Below are positions 18,553 through 27,048 of a DNA stretch of 64,000 nucleotides, piece by piece. Origin of the DNA: Odoribacter sp. (GTDB lineage Bacteria > Bacteroidota > Bacteroidia > Bacteroidales > Muribaculaceae); contig JAMPHZ010000016.1 in assembly GCA_023663145.1 (NCBI GenBank), forward strand, positions 1-64,000, given 5' to 3'. The notes beneath the pieces were generated by a model. It had not been told where the DNA came from. It worked only from the letters and a program-made list of their open reading frames with translations, and did no database searches. Numbering within the stretch: position 1 is the stretch's first letter; each line of letters opens with the position of its first letter. The position numbers and the translations under genes are program-made.

Positions 18553-20031
18553 ATGAAACAATACGCATTATACGGCCTGTCGGCTCTCATGGGCATCGCT
18601 TTCGTAGCCTGCGACAGCTACGAAGAACCCAACCCCCGGCCCCAGACCAACCCCCAGGGTGTAGTGCTCCAGGCCGATCAGGTTTCACTGACCAATGCTT
18701 TGGAGACCGAAACCTACAGCCTGGCACAGCTCAGCGAAGCAGGCGAGAACATCACACTCGCAACCATTGCTGCTCCAAATCTCGGCGATTATTACAGCTA
18801 CAAAGCTATCGTGGAGATGTCGAAGAACGGTTTTACCAAATTCGCCACTGTCCCCGCCACAGTTGAGATCGCCAACGCCGACTCTACTCTCTACAACATC
18901 GTGGTAACCCCCGATGACCTTCAGGGAGAATACTTCGCTGCAATATCCAAAGGCCCCAAGGCCAAAGACGTGCAGATGCGCTACCGCCTGTGCACCGTGT
19001 CTAACGGTACAGGTGGCTCACAGACAGCCTACATCGGCGGCGAAGACAACATTTATGGCCCTTACACCATGAATATCACCCCCTTCCCTTCCGATATCGT
19101 CATTGAAGACAACTACTACCTCGTAGGCACCGCCTGCGATTGGGAAGTAACCCGCGCCATCAAGCTCAACCACTCCGACGAAAGCCCATATGACGACCCC
19201 GTCTTCACAGCTAAGTTCGATGTATTCGAAGGCTGGTGGTGGAAAATCATCCCCGAGTCGACATTCGTAACCGGCGACTGGTCATCAGCAGCCAACGGCA
19301 GCTTCGGTGTAGAATTTGACGGCGACGACTCCATGGGCGGCATGCTCTACGGCCAGGAAGAAGGCGGCGACTCTTTCGCAGGTTGCCTCAACACCGCAGG
19401 CCCGTACCTGCTCACCATCAACATGGAAGACCTCACCTATGCGTTCGACCTCGCAATCGACCAACTCTACACCCCCGGTAACTCAAACGGTTGGAGCCAG
19501 GCCGCTTCACAGATGCTCGTAACCACCGACTATTCCACATACTTCGGTTTCGCCCACCTGAACGGCGAATTCAAGTTCACATCAGCCCTCGACTGGAACG
19601 GCGTGAACTACGGCGCAGCTGACGAAGAAGGCAAACTCACTACCGATGGCGGTGCAGGAAACATCAACGCTCCGGCCGACGCCCTCTTCTGGTGTACAGC
19701 CAATACAGCTTCACTCTCCTACACCCTCACCCAGATCAATTCCATCGGCGTCATCGGCGACGGTACCCCCGGTGGATGGGACGCTGACACACAGCTCACT
19801 CCTTCAGCCGACTTCCTCACCTGGACCGGCACAATCGCCTTCACCGACGGCTCATTCAAGTTCCGTTGCAACGGCGGATGGGACATCAATCTCGGCGGTG
19901 ACCCAACTGACCTCAAGACCAACATCGAGGTAGGTGATCCCGCCAACATGAATACCCCGGGCGCAGGCACATACGAAGTAGTGCTCCACCTCGACCAGAT
20001 CCCTTACAGCTGCTCATTCACCAAAAAGTAA
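18553..20031 (+). CDS. SusF/SusE-like surface glycan-binding lipoprotein
   Basis: This 492-residue lipoprotein (Cys at residue 20, AFVACDSYEEP) is the last gene of the susC-F-like operon. After an N-terminal SusE-like domain there are at least three beta-sandwich modules of SusF type: one starting NYYLVGTACDW near residue 187, one around the TPGNSNGWSQ segment (about residue 310), and one near IGVIGDGTPGGWD (residue about 398). The protein is longer than its neighbour by one module, as SusF is compared with SusE. It is expected to be a surface protein that retains oligosaccharide. A strong hairpin follows the stop, and no glycoside hydrolase gene follows. Confidence 0.83.
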   Translation: MKQYALYGLSALMGIAFVACDSYEEPNPRPQTNPQGVVLQADQVSLTNALETETYSLAQLSEAGENITLATIAAPNLGDYYSYKAIVEMSKNGFTKFATVPATVEIANADSTLYNIVVTPDDLQGEYFAAISKGPKAKDVQMRYRLCTVSNGTGGSQTAYIGGEDNIYGPYTMNITPFPSDIVIEDNYYLVGTACDWEVTRAIKLNHSDESPYDDPVFTAKFDVFEGWWWKIIPESTFVTGDWSSAANGSFGVEFDGDDSMGGMLYGQEEGGDSFAGCLNTAGPYLLTINMEDLTYAFDLAIDQLYTPGNSNGWSQAASQMLVTTDYSTYFGFAHLNGEFKFTSALDWNGVNYGAADEEGKLTTDGGAGNINAPADALFWCTANTASLSYTLTQINSIGVIGDGTPGGWDADTQLTPSADFLTWTGTIAFTDGSFKFRCNGGWDINLGGDPTDLKTNIEVGDPANMNTPGAGTYEVVLHLDQIPYSCSFTKK

Positions 20032-20053
20032 TACAGCACTGTAAACCACGATA

Positions 20054-20089
20054 ACAAGCCCGCCGCTCGACCATGAGCGGCGGGCTTGT
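20054..20089 (+). terminator. Terminator hairpin ending the SusC-F-like operon
   Basis: A perfect 15-bp GC-rich stem is formed by 20054-20068 and 20075-20089 with a 6-base loop. The following sequence (CGCTTC) has no clean T run, so termination may rely on the very stable stem. Its 3' arm overlaps the possible -33 element of recQ. Confidence 0.7.
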
Positions 20090-20116
20090 CGCTTCATCAA
20101 ACTTTTATTACCTTTG
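20085..20116 (+). promoter_or_regulatory. recQ promoter placing the start site at the ATG
   Basis: TACCTTTG at 20109-20116 is an exact -7 match. CTTG at 20085-20088 (3 of 4) sits 20 bases upstream. The ATG of recQ begins at 20121, only five bases after the box, so the transcript would have almost no leader. Confidence 0.6.
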
Positions 20117-20120
20117 CATC

Positions 20121-21926
20121 ATGAAAACGCGAGCGCTCGAATTACTCAAAAACTTCTACGGCTACAACTCCTTCAGACCCGGGCAGTGGGAAGTGATCAG
20201 TGCCGTAGCCTCAGGGCGCGACGCATTCGTCATCATGCCCACAGGCGGCGGCAAGTCACTATGCTACCAGTTGCCCGCACTCATGGCTCCGGGATGTACG
20301 ATTGTAGTATCACCCCTGATAGCGCTCATGGAAGACCAGACCGCCGCACTTATCGCCAACGGCATCCCCGCCGCGGCCATCCATTCAGGGCGCCCCGAAG
20401 AAGATAACCGGCGCGACGCGATGGCCGCGGTAGACGGCAAGATAAAACTCCTTTACGTTTCTCCCGAGAGGCTCCTGAGCGACCTGAACCAATGGATATG
20501 CCACCTCAACATATCACTCTTCGCGATTGATGAGGCTCATTGCATCTCCCAGTGGGGGCACGACTTCCGACCCGTCTACACACGCCTCGCCACAATAAAG
20601 GAAAATTTTCCGCGCGTGCCTCTGATGGCACTTACAGCCACCGCCGACCGCGACACCCGCCGCGACATCATCACTCAGCTACGGCTCGACAATCCGCTCG
20701 TGTGGCTCGGTTCATTCAACCGCCCCAACCTCTCGCTGACAGTAATCCAGGGTGCAGATATGCGGCGGCGCATATCCACCGTTGAGGAACTGATACACCG
20801 TTACCCCTCCGACACAGGCATTGTATATACCCTGTCACGCGACGGAGCCGAGAAATTCTGCGACAGCCTCGCCCGCAAAGGCTACCGCACAGCGCTTTAC
20901 CACGCAGGCATGTCAGCCACCGAGCGCGAGCGATCACGGCTCGCATTCTCCAACGGCGACGTGCAGGTCGTATGCGCCACAATAGCCTTCGGCATGGGCA
21001 TTGACAAAAGCAACATCCGGTGGGTTGTGCACAGCAACATGCCGGGCACCATCGAAAGCTACTATCAGGAAATAGGTCGGGCAGGCCGCGACGGACTCCC
21101 CTCCGAGACCATACTCTTTTTCTCACTTCAGGACATCATCATGCGCCGCAAATTCGCAGAAGAAAGTGGCCGCTCCATCGTAGCCCTCGAGAAACTCAAC
21201 CGCATGAAAGAGTACGCCGAAACCGGCGTATGCCGCCGCCGCGTGCTACTAAGCTACTTCGGAGAGGTGATGGATCATGATTGCGGCACATGCGACGTAT
21301 GCCTCTCTCCCCCCCAGCGCACCGACGGCACCATACTCACTCAGAAAGCCGCAAGCGCAATCCTGCGCACCTCATCCAGCATCGGACAGCTGATGCTCAT
21401 CGACATACTGCGCGGAAGCGCACGTGCCGAACTCCGGCGCCGCGGATTCGACCGCATAAAAACTTACGGTGCAGGGCGCGATCTCCCACAAAGCGCATGG
21501 CAATTCTACATCATGCAGATGGTGCAGCTCGGACTCCTCGACGTATCACTGGCCGACGGTGGTCTGCTCAGCGTCACTCCCGAAGGGATGAACGTCGTGA
21601 GAGGCCGGAAAACCGTGGAATTCGCGCTCTATCAACCCGCCGTCTACAAAAAACGCCCCGCCGCAAAATCGCAGGCCGCTGAACAGTTACTCACCCCCGA
21701 CAAAGCACTGTTCGAATACCTCAAGACAGTGCGCCGCGAGGTGGCCCGCCGCAACAACCTGTTGGCCTACATGGTTTTCAGTGACGCCACTCTGCTCGAC
21801 ATGGCCACTCGCCGCCCATCTACGTTCAACAAACTGCTTGACGTCTCAGGCGTGGGGCGCGAGAAAGCACGCCGCTTCGGCACCGATTTCCTCAATGCCA
21901 TAAAAGATTACAACAATGGCCGATAA
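20121..21926 (+). CDS. recQ: ATP-dependent DNA helicase RecQ
   Basis: This 601-residue RecQ unwinds DNA 3'-5' in recombination and repair. The order is motif 0 (FRPGQWEVI), Walker A (MPTGGGKSLCYQLPA), DEAH box (IDEAHCISQWGHDFRP), helicase C-terminal domain (GRAGRDGLPS), a zinc-binding region (CRRRVLLSYFGE ... CGTCDVC), winged helix, and a C-terminal HRDC domain (about residues 525-595, TPDKALFEYLKTVRREVA). I use the ATG at 20121; an in-frame upstream Met at 20073 would lie in the preceding terminator. The gene overlaps the next one by 11 bases. Confidence 0.95.
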   Translation: MKTRALELLKNFYGYNSFRPGQWEVISAVASGRDAFVIMPTGGGKSLCYQLPALMAPGCTIVVSPLIALMEDQTAALIANGIPAAAIHSGRPEEDNRRDAMAAVDGKIKLLYVSPERLLSDLNQWICHLNISLFAIDEAHCISQWGHDFRPVYTRLATIKENFPRVPLMALTATADRDTRRDIITQLRLDNPLVWLGSFNRPNLSLTVIQGADMRRRISTVEELIHRYPSDTGIVYTLSRDGAEKFCDSLARKGYRTALYHAGMSATERERSRLAFSNGDVQVVCATIAFGMGIDKSNIRWVVHSNMPGTIESYYQEIGRAGRDGLPSETILFFSLQDIIMRRKFAEESGRSIVALEKLNRMKEYAETGVCRRRVLLSYFGEVMDHDCGTCDVCLSPPQRTDGTILTQKAASAILRTSSSIGQLMLIDILRGSARAELRRRGFDRIKTYGAGRDLPQSAWQFYIMQMVQLGLLDVSLADGGLLSVTPEGMNVVRGRKTVEFALYQPAVYKKRPAAKSQAAEQLLTPDKALFEYLKTVRREVARRNNLLAYMVFSDATLLDMATRRPSTFNKLLDVSGVGREKARRFGTDFLNAIKDYNNGR

Positions 21927-22413
21927 TTACCTCGAAAAAAAGATGGCCGACTACCGCGCCGCCCGCCCCGCTGCCAAAAGCCGGCGCCAACCGGTCACCC
22001 GACTCAGATACCGCCCACTCACTGTGCTCATTGACAGCCTGCCACCTGCTGCTACCGCAGCCATGGCAGAAACATTCGTCACATTAGGATGCACCGTGCT
22101 GTGCACAGCCGCTGCTGAGGCCACTCCCGGCTGTGGCACCCGCATATATCCCCCCGACATGACACCTTCCGGGATCATGGCCGATGCGGCCCGTAAAGGC
22201 ACATCCATCGATGTAGCAATAGCCGCCGGGCGCTCCCCTTTCACTGAACTGGCCCCTCGCCGCATATACCTGTCGGCAGAACCTCTCTCTCCTCCGCCCG
22301 CGCCCGGCGAGACATCCATCATCACATCCTCGCCCGAGAGCCTCACACTCCTCGCGGCCTCGCTTGCAACATGCACCACCGACCCCCAGGAGCTACACAT
22401 TTCCAATTTCTAA
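21916..22413 (+). CDS. Uncharacterised protein coupled to recQ
   Basis: This 165-residue protein overlaps the last codons of recQ, so it is probably translated from the same mRNA. It begins with a charged helix (ADNYLEKKMADYRAARPAAK), then has an alternating hydrophobic strand/helix pattern (LTVLIDSLPPAATAAMAETF, LGCTVLCTAA) that resembles half of a Rossmann-like fold, and ends in proline- and serine-rich sequence. There is no recognisable catalytic motif, and the glycine-rich loop of a true NAD-binding domain is missing. I do not recognise the family. It may be a degenerate oxidoreductase-like protein. Confidence 0.65.
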   Translation: MADNYLEKKMADYRAARPAAKSRRQPVTRLRYRPLTVLIDSLPPAATAAMAETFVTLGCTVLCTAAAEATPGCGTRIYPPDMTPSGIMADAARKGTSIDVAIAAGRSPFTELAPRRIYLSAEPLSPPPAPGETSIITSSPESLTLLAASLATCTTDPQELHISNF

Positions 22414-22550
22414 CTTAGTATCAGCTATTTATATACTTATAGTGGTCCTTTCGCTGAATCTTATCTTTTGCAATTGCTTGATACAATAAAAACCACGCAG
22501 ATTTCCTTAACAATGTGAAAGATAATATAAAATTATTCAGAATAAATTCA

Positions 22551-22558
22551 TATCTTTG
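22551..22558 (+). promoter_or_regulatory. -7 promoter box of the exported-protein pair
   Basis: TATCTTTG matches TAnnTTTG exactly, 42 bases before the ATG at 22600. The surrounding 150 bases are strongly AT-rich. No clear -33 TTTG is seen. Confidence 0.5.
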
Positions 22559-22599
22559 CAAATATTTAAATCAGTCATAATCAATAACATCTTTCTTGA

Positions 22600-23106
22600 A
22601 TGAATATACTGCGAACAGGGTGCCTGATAGCATTATCCGTACTGTCATCATTTCACGCAAAAAGCCAGGATCCAGGCTATAACACACTGACAATAAACGA
22701 GTATGCCATAGTCGATGGAGAAGAAGACATACGCATACTTGAGTTTGACCTTGCCAAAAAACCGATACTGAACATGCAATCCGGCAATCATTTCGTTGAG
22801 TATCAAGGTTCCACATATTCATTAGACCTTTCCAGAGATATAATGATAATTTTTGAGACCAAAGACTGGGGCGGAATACAATCAGCCGTAGACTGCAGCT
22901 ATAAAATCTCAATCAGCGACAACGACGCTATCGTATATGCAGTCGACCGGCCGGCGAATATATTAGTATCAACCATAGCCGGAGTCGTAATAAAACGCAT
23001 AATGATCAATCCTGGAGAATCAACTTCACTTGATCTACCATCTTTAGCCACCGGCAACTATATAGTGAATGTCAACGGTAAATCTATAAAAATCGCCAAA
23101 CCATGA
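22600..23106 (+). CDS. Small exported protein with sorting-domain-like C-terminus
   Basis: This 168-residue protein has an N-terminal signal peptide (residues 1-23, ending HAKSQ). Its C-terminal third (from about residue 118) resembles the beta-strand layout of type IX secretion C-terminal sorting domains: a strand ILVSTIAGVVIKR, then LPSLATGNYIVNVNGKSIKIAKP split over the last residues, the G-x-Y-I-V-x-V-N-G-K pattern being typical. Alternatively it is a DUF3244-like adhesin-type domain. Its stop overlaps the start of the large M64-type protein (ATGA), so the two exported proteins are coupled. The function is unknown. Confidence 0.65.
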   Translation: MNILRTGCLIALSVLSSFHAKSQDPGYNTLTINEYAIVDGEEDIRILEFDLAKKPILNMQSGNHFVEYQGSTYSLDLSRDIMIIFETKDWGGIQSAVDCSYKISISDNDAIVYAVDRPANILVSTIAGVVIKRIMINPGESTSLDLPSLATGNYIVNVNGKSIKIAKP

Positions 23107-26100
23107 AAAAGCTATTGATATACATATTTATCATATTAAGTTTTATGGCTCCCGTTCACATAACGGCACAACCAGAAGGTCTATACCTCTATAATGTGAA
23201 CAGAACCATTAATTTTAATGATATCGGCAAAATAACTTTCGAGTATGTAGACGGTCGCTATATAATGAATATAGGACAGGTGAGCATGCCTATAGATGAC
23301 GTTCATGCAATGTTATATATCAAGCCCGACTTCGAGCTTGACCTCCGCGACAACAGCCTGCATGTCGATGAAGAAAACCGCCAGCTAACCGTGGGCCTTA
23401 ATGATGTGAACTTCTTACCTATAGAATTACTGTCAGATACGCCGGATTGGCTTGACATTGACATTTGGCCATACGGCGTGGAACTTCACATAGCCGCTAA
23501 TTCAGGCACCGTGGCACGCGAGGCTGATATAACAATCGGATATAGTGGCTATACCAAGAAAGAGACCATGCACATAGTCCAGGAGCCGTTCGTGTTCTTC
23601 TCCGGTGAAATGCAACTGCCCGACTACCATATCCTTGAATACTGGGATTCAGACGATCAATCAACCATGTTCCTTAGTGACGGCAAATCATTCACATTCA
23701 AGTTTCATCCGGGCGTCAAAGGTACCCTTAAGGCAGTGTCACTCGCCAATGGTGATCTATACACTTCCGATATCAACGAAACAGGCGTCACTGCTGATTT
23801 TAACACAGATAAGGGAACTGTCGACCTGCATTTCCCAGAAAATAATTCCGACAACCGCTGTACCTACGATGTAGTCCTTAGCTTTGGTAACTGCGAATAT
23901 GGAATCAGATTCACACAGATGGCCAAAGGAGAAGCACTCCCCACCCCGTCTATAGAGATTGATACACCCGACCTCTATTTCGACAAAGTCGAGAGAACAC
24001 ACTCGGTATTTTACCGCGCCTCTTCCGAAAAGGTTAAGTTCGGAATATTGTCGGAACTTCCGTCATGGATTCAGGTAAAGGCAATCGACAATCTGCATGT
24101 AGAACTTGCGCTCAAGGAAAATACAGGTGAAACACGGCGAGAAGCCGACATCATGATTGGTGACGACCAATTTGGAATAAGCGAGACCATGCACATAGTC
24201 CAGGAGCCGTTCGTGTTCTTCTCCGGTGAAATGCAACTGCCCGACTACCATATCCTTGAATGCTGGGATTCAGACGATCAATCAACCATGTTCCTTAGTG
24301 ACGGCAAATCATTCACATTCAAGTTTCATCCGGGCGTCAAAGGTACCCTTAAGGCAGTGTCACTCGCCAATGGTGATCTATACACTTCCGATATCAACGA
24401 AACAGGCGTCACTGCTGATTTTAACACAGATAAGGGAACTGTCGACCTGCATTTCCCAGAAAATAATTCCGACAACCGCTGTACCTACGATGTAGTCCTT
24501 AGCTTTGGTAACTGCGAATATGGAATCAGATTCACACAGATGGCCAAAGGAGAAGCACTCCCCACCCCGTCTATAGAGATTGATACACCCGACCTCTATT
24601 TCGACAAAGTCGAGAGAACACACTCGGTATTTTACCGCGCCTCTTCCGAAAAGGTTAAGTTCGGAATATTGTCGGAACTTCCGTCATGGATTCAGGTAAA
24701 GGCAATCGACAATCTGCATGTAGAACTTGCGCTCAAGGAAAATACAGGTGAAACACGGCGAGAAGCCGACATCATGATTGGTGACGACCAATTTGAAATA
24801 AGCGAGACCCTGCACATTGTCCAGGAGCCGTTCGTGTTCTTCTCCGGTGAAATGCAACCTATAGGCTATAACATTCTGGAACGTTCTGAACCTTCAGAAC
24901 AAGATTTGTGGATGCAGCCGTCAGGAGACACTTTCACATTCAACTGTCACAAAGGAATAGAAGGTAAGCTGACCTATGCATATCATGTACAGGGCGATAA
25001 TTTCACAGACGGCACCGAAAACATTGTCTTCAATGTGAATTTCCATCCCGACCAAGGCTCATTCGATGTAATATTCCCCGAAAATCATGGGCCTGAACGT
25101 CTGATAGGCATGGAAATTCATTTCGGTTCATGTAAATATGAACTTCGTTTCAAACAGGCTGCGGCAGGCTATCCGTCATATGCCGAACAGCGACAAGCCC
25201 TGATAGACCTATATAACGCGACAAACGGCACGGCATGGGCTGAAAACGAAAACTGGTTAAGCGACAAACACCTCAGTCAATGGGCGAGAATCAGAGGAAA
25301 CGGCAGATATGTCACCCACATTGACCTTGTAAGCAACGAAATAATAGGTGAGATACCGTGTAAAGCTCTCGAAATTCTGATACACGCTCCCGTTCATTTT
25401 AATATCGGCGGGAATGGCCTGTATGGCGAACTATCTGACGAACTGCAAGCTCTTGACGCATGGCAGACAGCCGGCTTCAACGTACTGCCACAGTGCCCAT
25501 GGCTCTCAGGACAACGCCGTTTAACCAACTATAAACACAATCTGCGCATACCTGATCTTGAAATTGAATACCTGTTGGGAGGAGAGATCAGTTCGCTATA
25601 CAACCTATTGTCAAAGCATGACTTGAACTGGTGGGGAATAAGTGCTCCCGGTGAGTATCAGGTTAATCAACAACTTTCATATCCAGGCAAATATCACCAT
25701 ATTGCCGGTGTCCTGTCCGTATTCGACTCCCGTGAGACACTTGAAGAGAATGCACGGAACAATGAATTCAAAGACATCACCTATATCTTTAACTGCAATG
25801 CTATTAGAGCATATATTCCTCTCGGCAATCTCGGGACGCAAGCCCTGATTGACAAAGATGGATATCTGATTGACGTGTTCTATAAAAACTGGTCAGTACC
25901 TGAAGCATTCGAGCATGCCGCAATTGACAATATACTGTCGGAATATTTCGGAGAGCCTGCCGAACATGAGTGGTTCTCATACACAAACACCGGCAATCCG
26001 GTTGACAAATCTACCGACGGACATTACCATTGCCTGCAAAAGGCAACAGTAGGCAAAGGCATTGATATAGTTCTGATGGGCGACGGTTTTAGCTCAGAGT

Positions 26101-26864
26101 TTGACTGGGTTGAAGGTGATTACGGGACCACGATGCGCGAAGCTATGGAAAATATATTCGCAGAAGAACCGTTCAAAACGTTCCGCGACCGCTTCAACGT
26201 ATACATGGTACACGCCGTCTCCGAAGGACAGGCGGGATCTGGCAACGCGGCAATCAATGAAGACGACAACATATGTCGGAAATATGCATCAGTAATACCT
26301 GGAATTGATTTAAGCAAAGCAACGATAATTGATATAGCCAACCGCAAATTCTGGAATCCATCAGGATACACTAATATAAATATCTCCGACGGCTCAGTGA
26401 TCCACATGACCAACGGAAGTGCCTCCTCACGCGAACTCATACATGAAATGGGACACGGATTTGGACTGATGCTCGACGAATACATTGTGGGAGCACATGG
26501 CGGCGAGACAGTAAACGATGAGAACCGCGAGACATTCAACCAATGGATGGAAAGCCAGCATGCAGCAGGCATCGGGCTAAACATTGATAATACAGATAAC
26601 CCGGCAGAAATACTGTGGGCCCACATCCTGTCAGATCCCCGCTACACAGGACAAGTGGGAATATACAGAGGAGCTTACAAATACCCGCTTGACCTGTGGA
26701 GATCCGAAGAAAACGGAATGATGAACAGCAATTACGATAACAATACATTCAATGTAGTTCACCGAGAAATCATTTTCAAACGGATAATGAAACTTTCCGA
26801 GGGTGAATCATGGATATATAACTACGAGGAATTTGTAAAATACGACTCTATAAACCGGCAATAG
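23103..26864 (+). CDS. Large exported M64-type metallopeptidase with BACON-like repeats
   Basis: This 1253-residue protein begins with a signal peptide (residues 1-23). BACON-like beta domains follow, with the recurring ending MHIVQEP near residues 157-163, 364-370 and again near 571-577. A segment near residues 695-760 resembles an LRR N-terminal cap (DLYNATNGTAWAENENWLSD). The C-terminal catalytic domain has GDGFSSEFDW (about residue 993) and the zinc motif HEMGH at about residues 1114-1118, followed by LDEY. That layout matches peptidase family M64 (IgA-peptidase-like proteins of gut Bacteroidetes). Proteolytic activity and substrate are inferred. An almost identical 207-residue unit is repeated in tandem within it. 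Base composition is more AT-rich than the flanks. Confidence 0.82.
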   Translation: MKKLLIYIFIILSFMAPVHITAQPEGLYLYNVNRTINFNDIGKITFEYVDGRYIMNIGQVSMPIDDVHAMLYIKPDFELDLRDNSLHVDEENRQLTVGLNDVNFLPIELLSDTPDWLDIDIWPYGVELHIAANSGTVAREADITIGYSGYTKKETMHIVQEPFVFFSGEMQLPDYHILEYWDSDDQSTMFLSDGKSFTFKFHPGVKGTLKAVSLANGDLYTSDINETGVTADFNTDKGTVDLHFPENNSDNRCTYDVVLSFGNCEYGIRFTQMAKGEALPTPSIEIDTPDLYFDKVERTHSVFYRASSEKVKFGILSELPSWIQVKAIDNLHVELALKENTGETRREADIMIGDDQFGISETMHIVQEPFVFFSGEMQLPDYHILECWDSDDQSTMFLSDGKSFTFKFHPGVKGTLKAVSLANGDLYTSDINETGVTADFNTDKGTVDLHFPENNSDNRCTYDVVLSFGNCEYGIRFTQMAKGEALPTPSIEIDTPDLYFDKVERTHSVFYRASSEKVKFGILSELPSWIQVKAIDNLHVELALKENTGETRREADIMIGDDQFEISETLHIVQEPFVFFSGEMQPIGYNILERSEPSEQDLWMQPSGDTFTFNCHKGIEGKLTYAYHVQGDNFTDGTENIVFNVNFHPDQGSFDVIFPENHGPERLIGMEIHFGSCKYELRFKQAAAGYPSYAEQRQALIDLYNATNGTAWAENENWLSDKHLSQWARIRGNGRYVTHIDLVSNEIIGEIPCKALEILIHAPVHFNIGGNGLYGELSDELQALDAWQTAGFNVLPQCPWLSGQRRLTNYKHNLRIPDLEIEYLLGGEISSLYNLLSKHDLNWWGISAPGEYQVNQQLSYPGKYHHIAGVLSVFDSRETLEENARNNEFKDITYIFNCNAIRAYIPLGNLGTQALIDKDGYLIDVFYKNWSVPEAFEHAAIDNILSEYFGEPAEHEWFSYTNTGNPVDKSTDGHYHCLQKATVGKGIDIVLMGDGFSSEFDWVEGDYGTTMREAMENIFAEEPFKTFRDRFNVYMVHAVSEGQAGSGNAAINEDDNICRKYASVIPGIDLSKATIIDIANRKFWNPSGYTNINISDGSVIHMTNGSASSRELIHEMGHGFGLMLDEYIVGAHGGETVNDENRETFNQWMESQHAAGIGLNIDNTDNPAEILWAHILSDPRYTGQVGIYRGAYKYPLDLWRSEENGMMNSNYDNNTFNVVHREIIFKRIMKLSEGESWIYNYEEFVKYDSINRQ
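23562..24857 (+). repeat. 621-bp in-frame tandem duplication inside the M64-type gene
   Basis: Unit one covers 23562-24182 and unit two 24183-24803. A truncated third copy of about 54 bases begins at 24804. Each unit is 621 bases (207 codons) and encodes one BACON-like module plus one following beta domain. The two protein copies differ only by a Tyr-to-Cys change near the start (ILEYWDS versus ILECWDS) and by two residues at the end (FGISETM versus FEISETL). The near identity points to a very recent duplication or ongoing gene conversion. Confidence 0.95.
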
Positions 26865-26885
26865 CAATTTATTTATTCATAAATT

Positions 26886-26932
26886 GGGATAGCATAAGTA
26901 CATAACCCTACCTATGCTATCCCTTATTTTTT
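26886..26932 (+). terminator. Intrinsic terminator after the M64-type gene
   Basis: GGGATAGCATA at 26886-26896 pairs perfectly with 26913-26923 (11 bp), with a T-rich tail (TTATTTTTT) to 26932. Confidence 0.85.
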
Positions 26933-27036
26933 ACTTATTCAACGTAGAAAAGTTCGCCACCGGCACACACATTTCCAATTTTTAATTTTTAACTTACTAT
27001 TTAAACCGCACACACCGCTATATCGGGAATTTTCGC

Positions 27037-27044
27037 TAAATTTG
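27037..27044 (+). promoter_or_regulatory. dnaX promoter box five bases before the ATG
   Basis: TAAATTTG is an exact TAnnTTTG match. The dnaX ATG begins at 27049, so transcription is expected to start at or beside the start codon, as at recQ. No -33 TTTG is evident. Confidence 0.5.
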
Positions 27045-27048
27045 CGAT

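Noticed and set aside
23605-24495. Pairs of identical small frames at 23605 and 24226 and on the opposite strand
   Set aside because: They are out-of-frame shadows of the 621-bp duplication in the M64-type gene and carry no independent evidence.
26961-26999. Short sequence ACACATTTCCAATTT shared with 22396-22413
   Set aside because: It is a short AT-rich match at two gene boundaries without further structure. Such TTTTTAATT-like tracts are common in this group.
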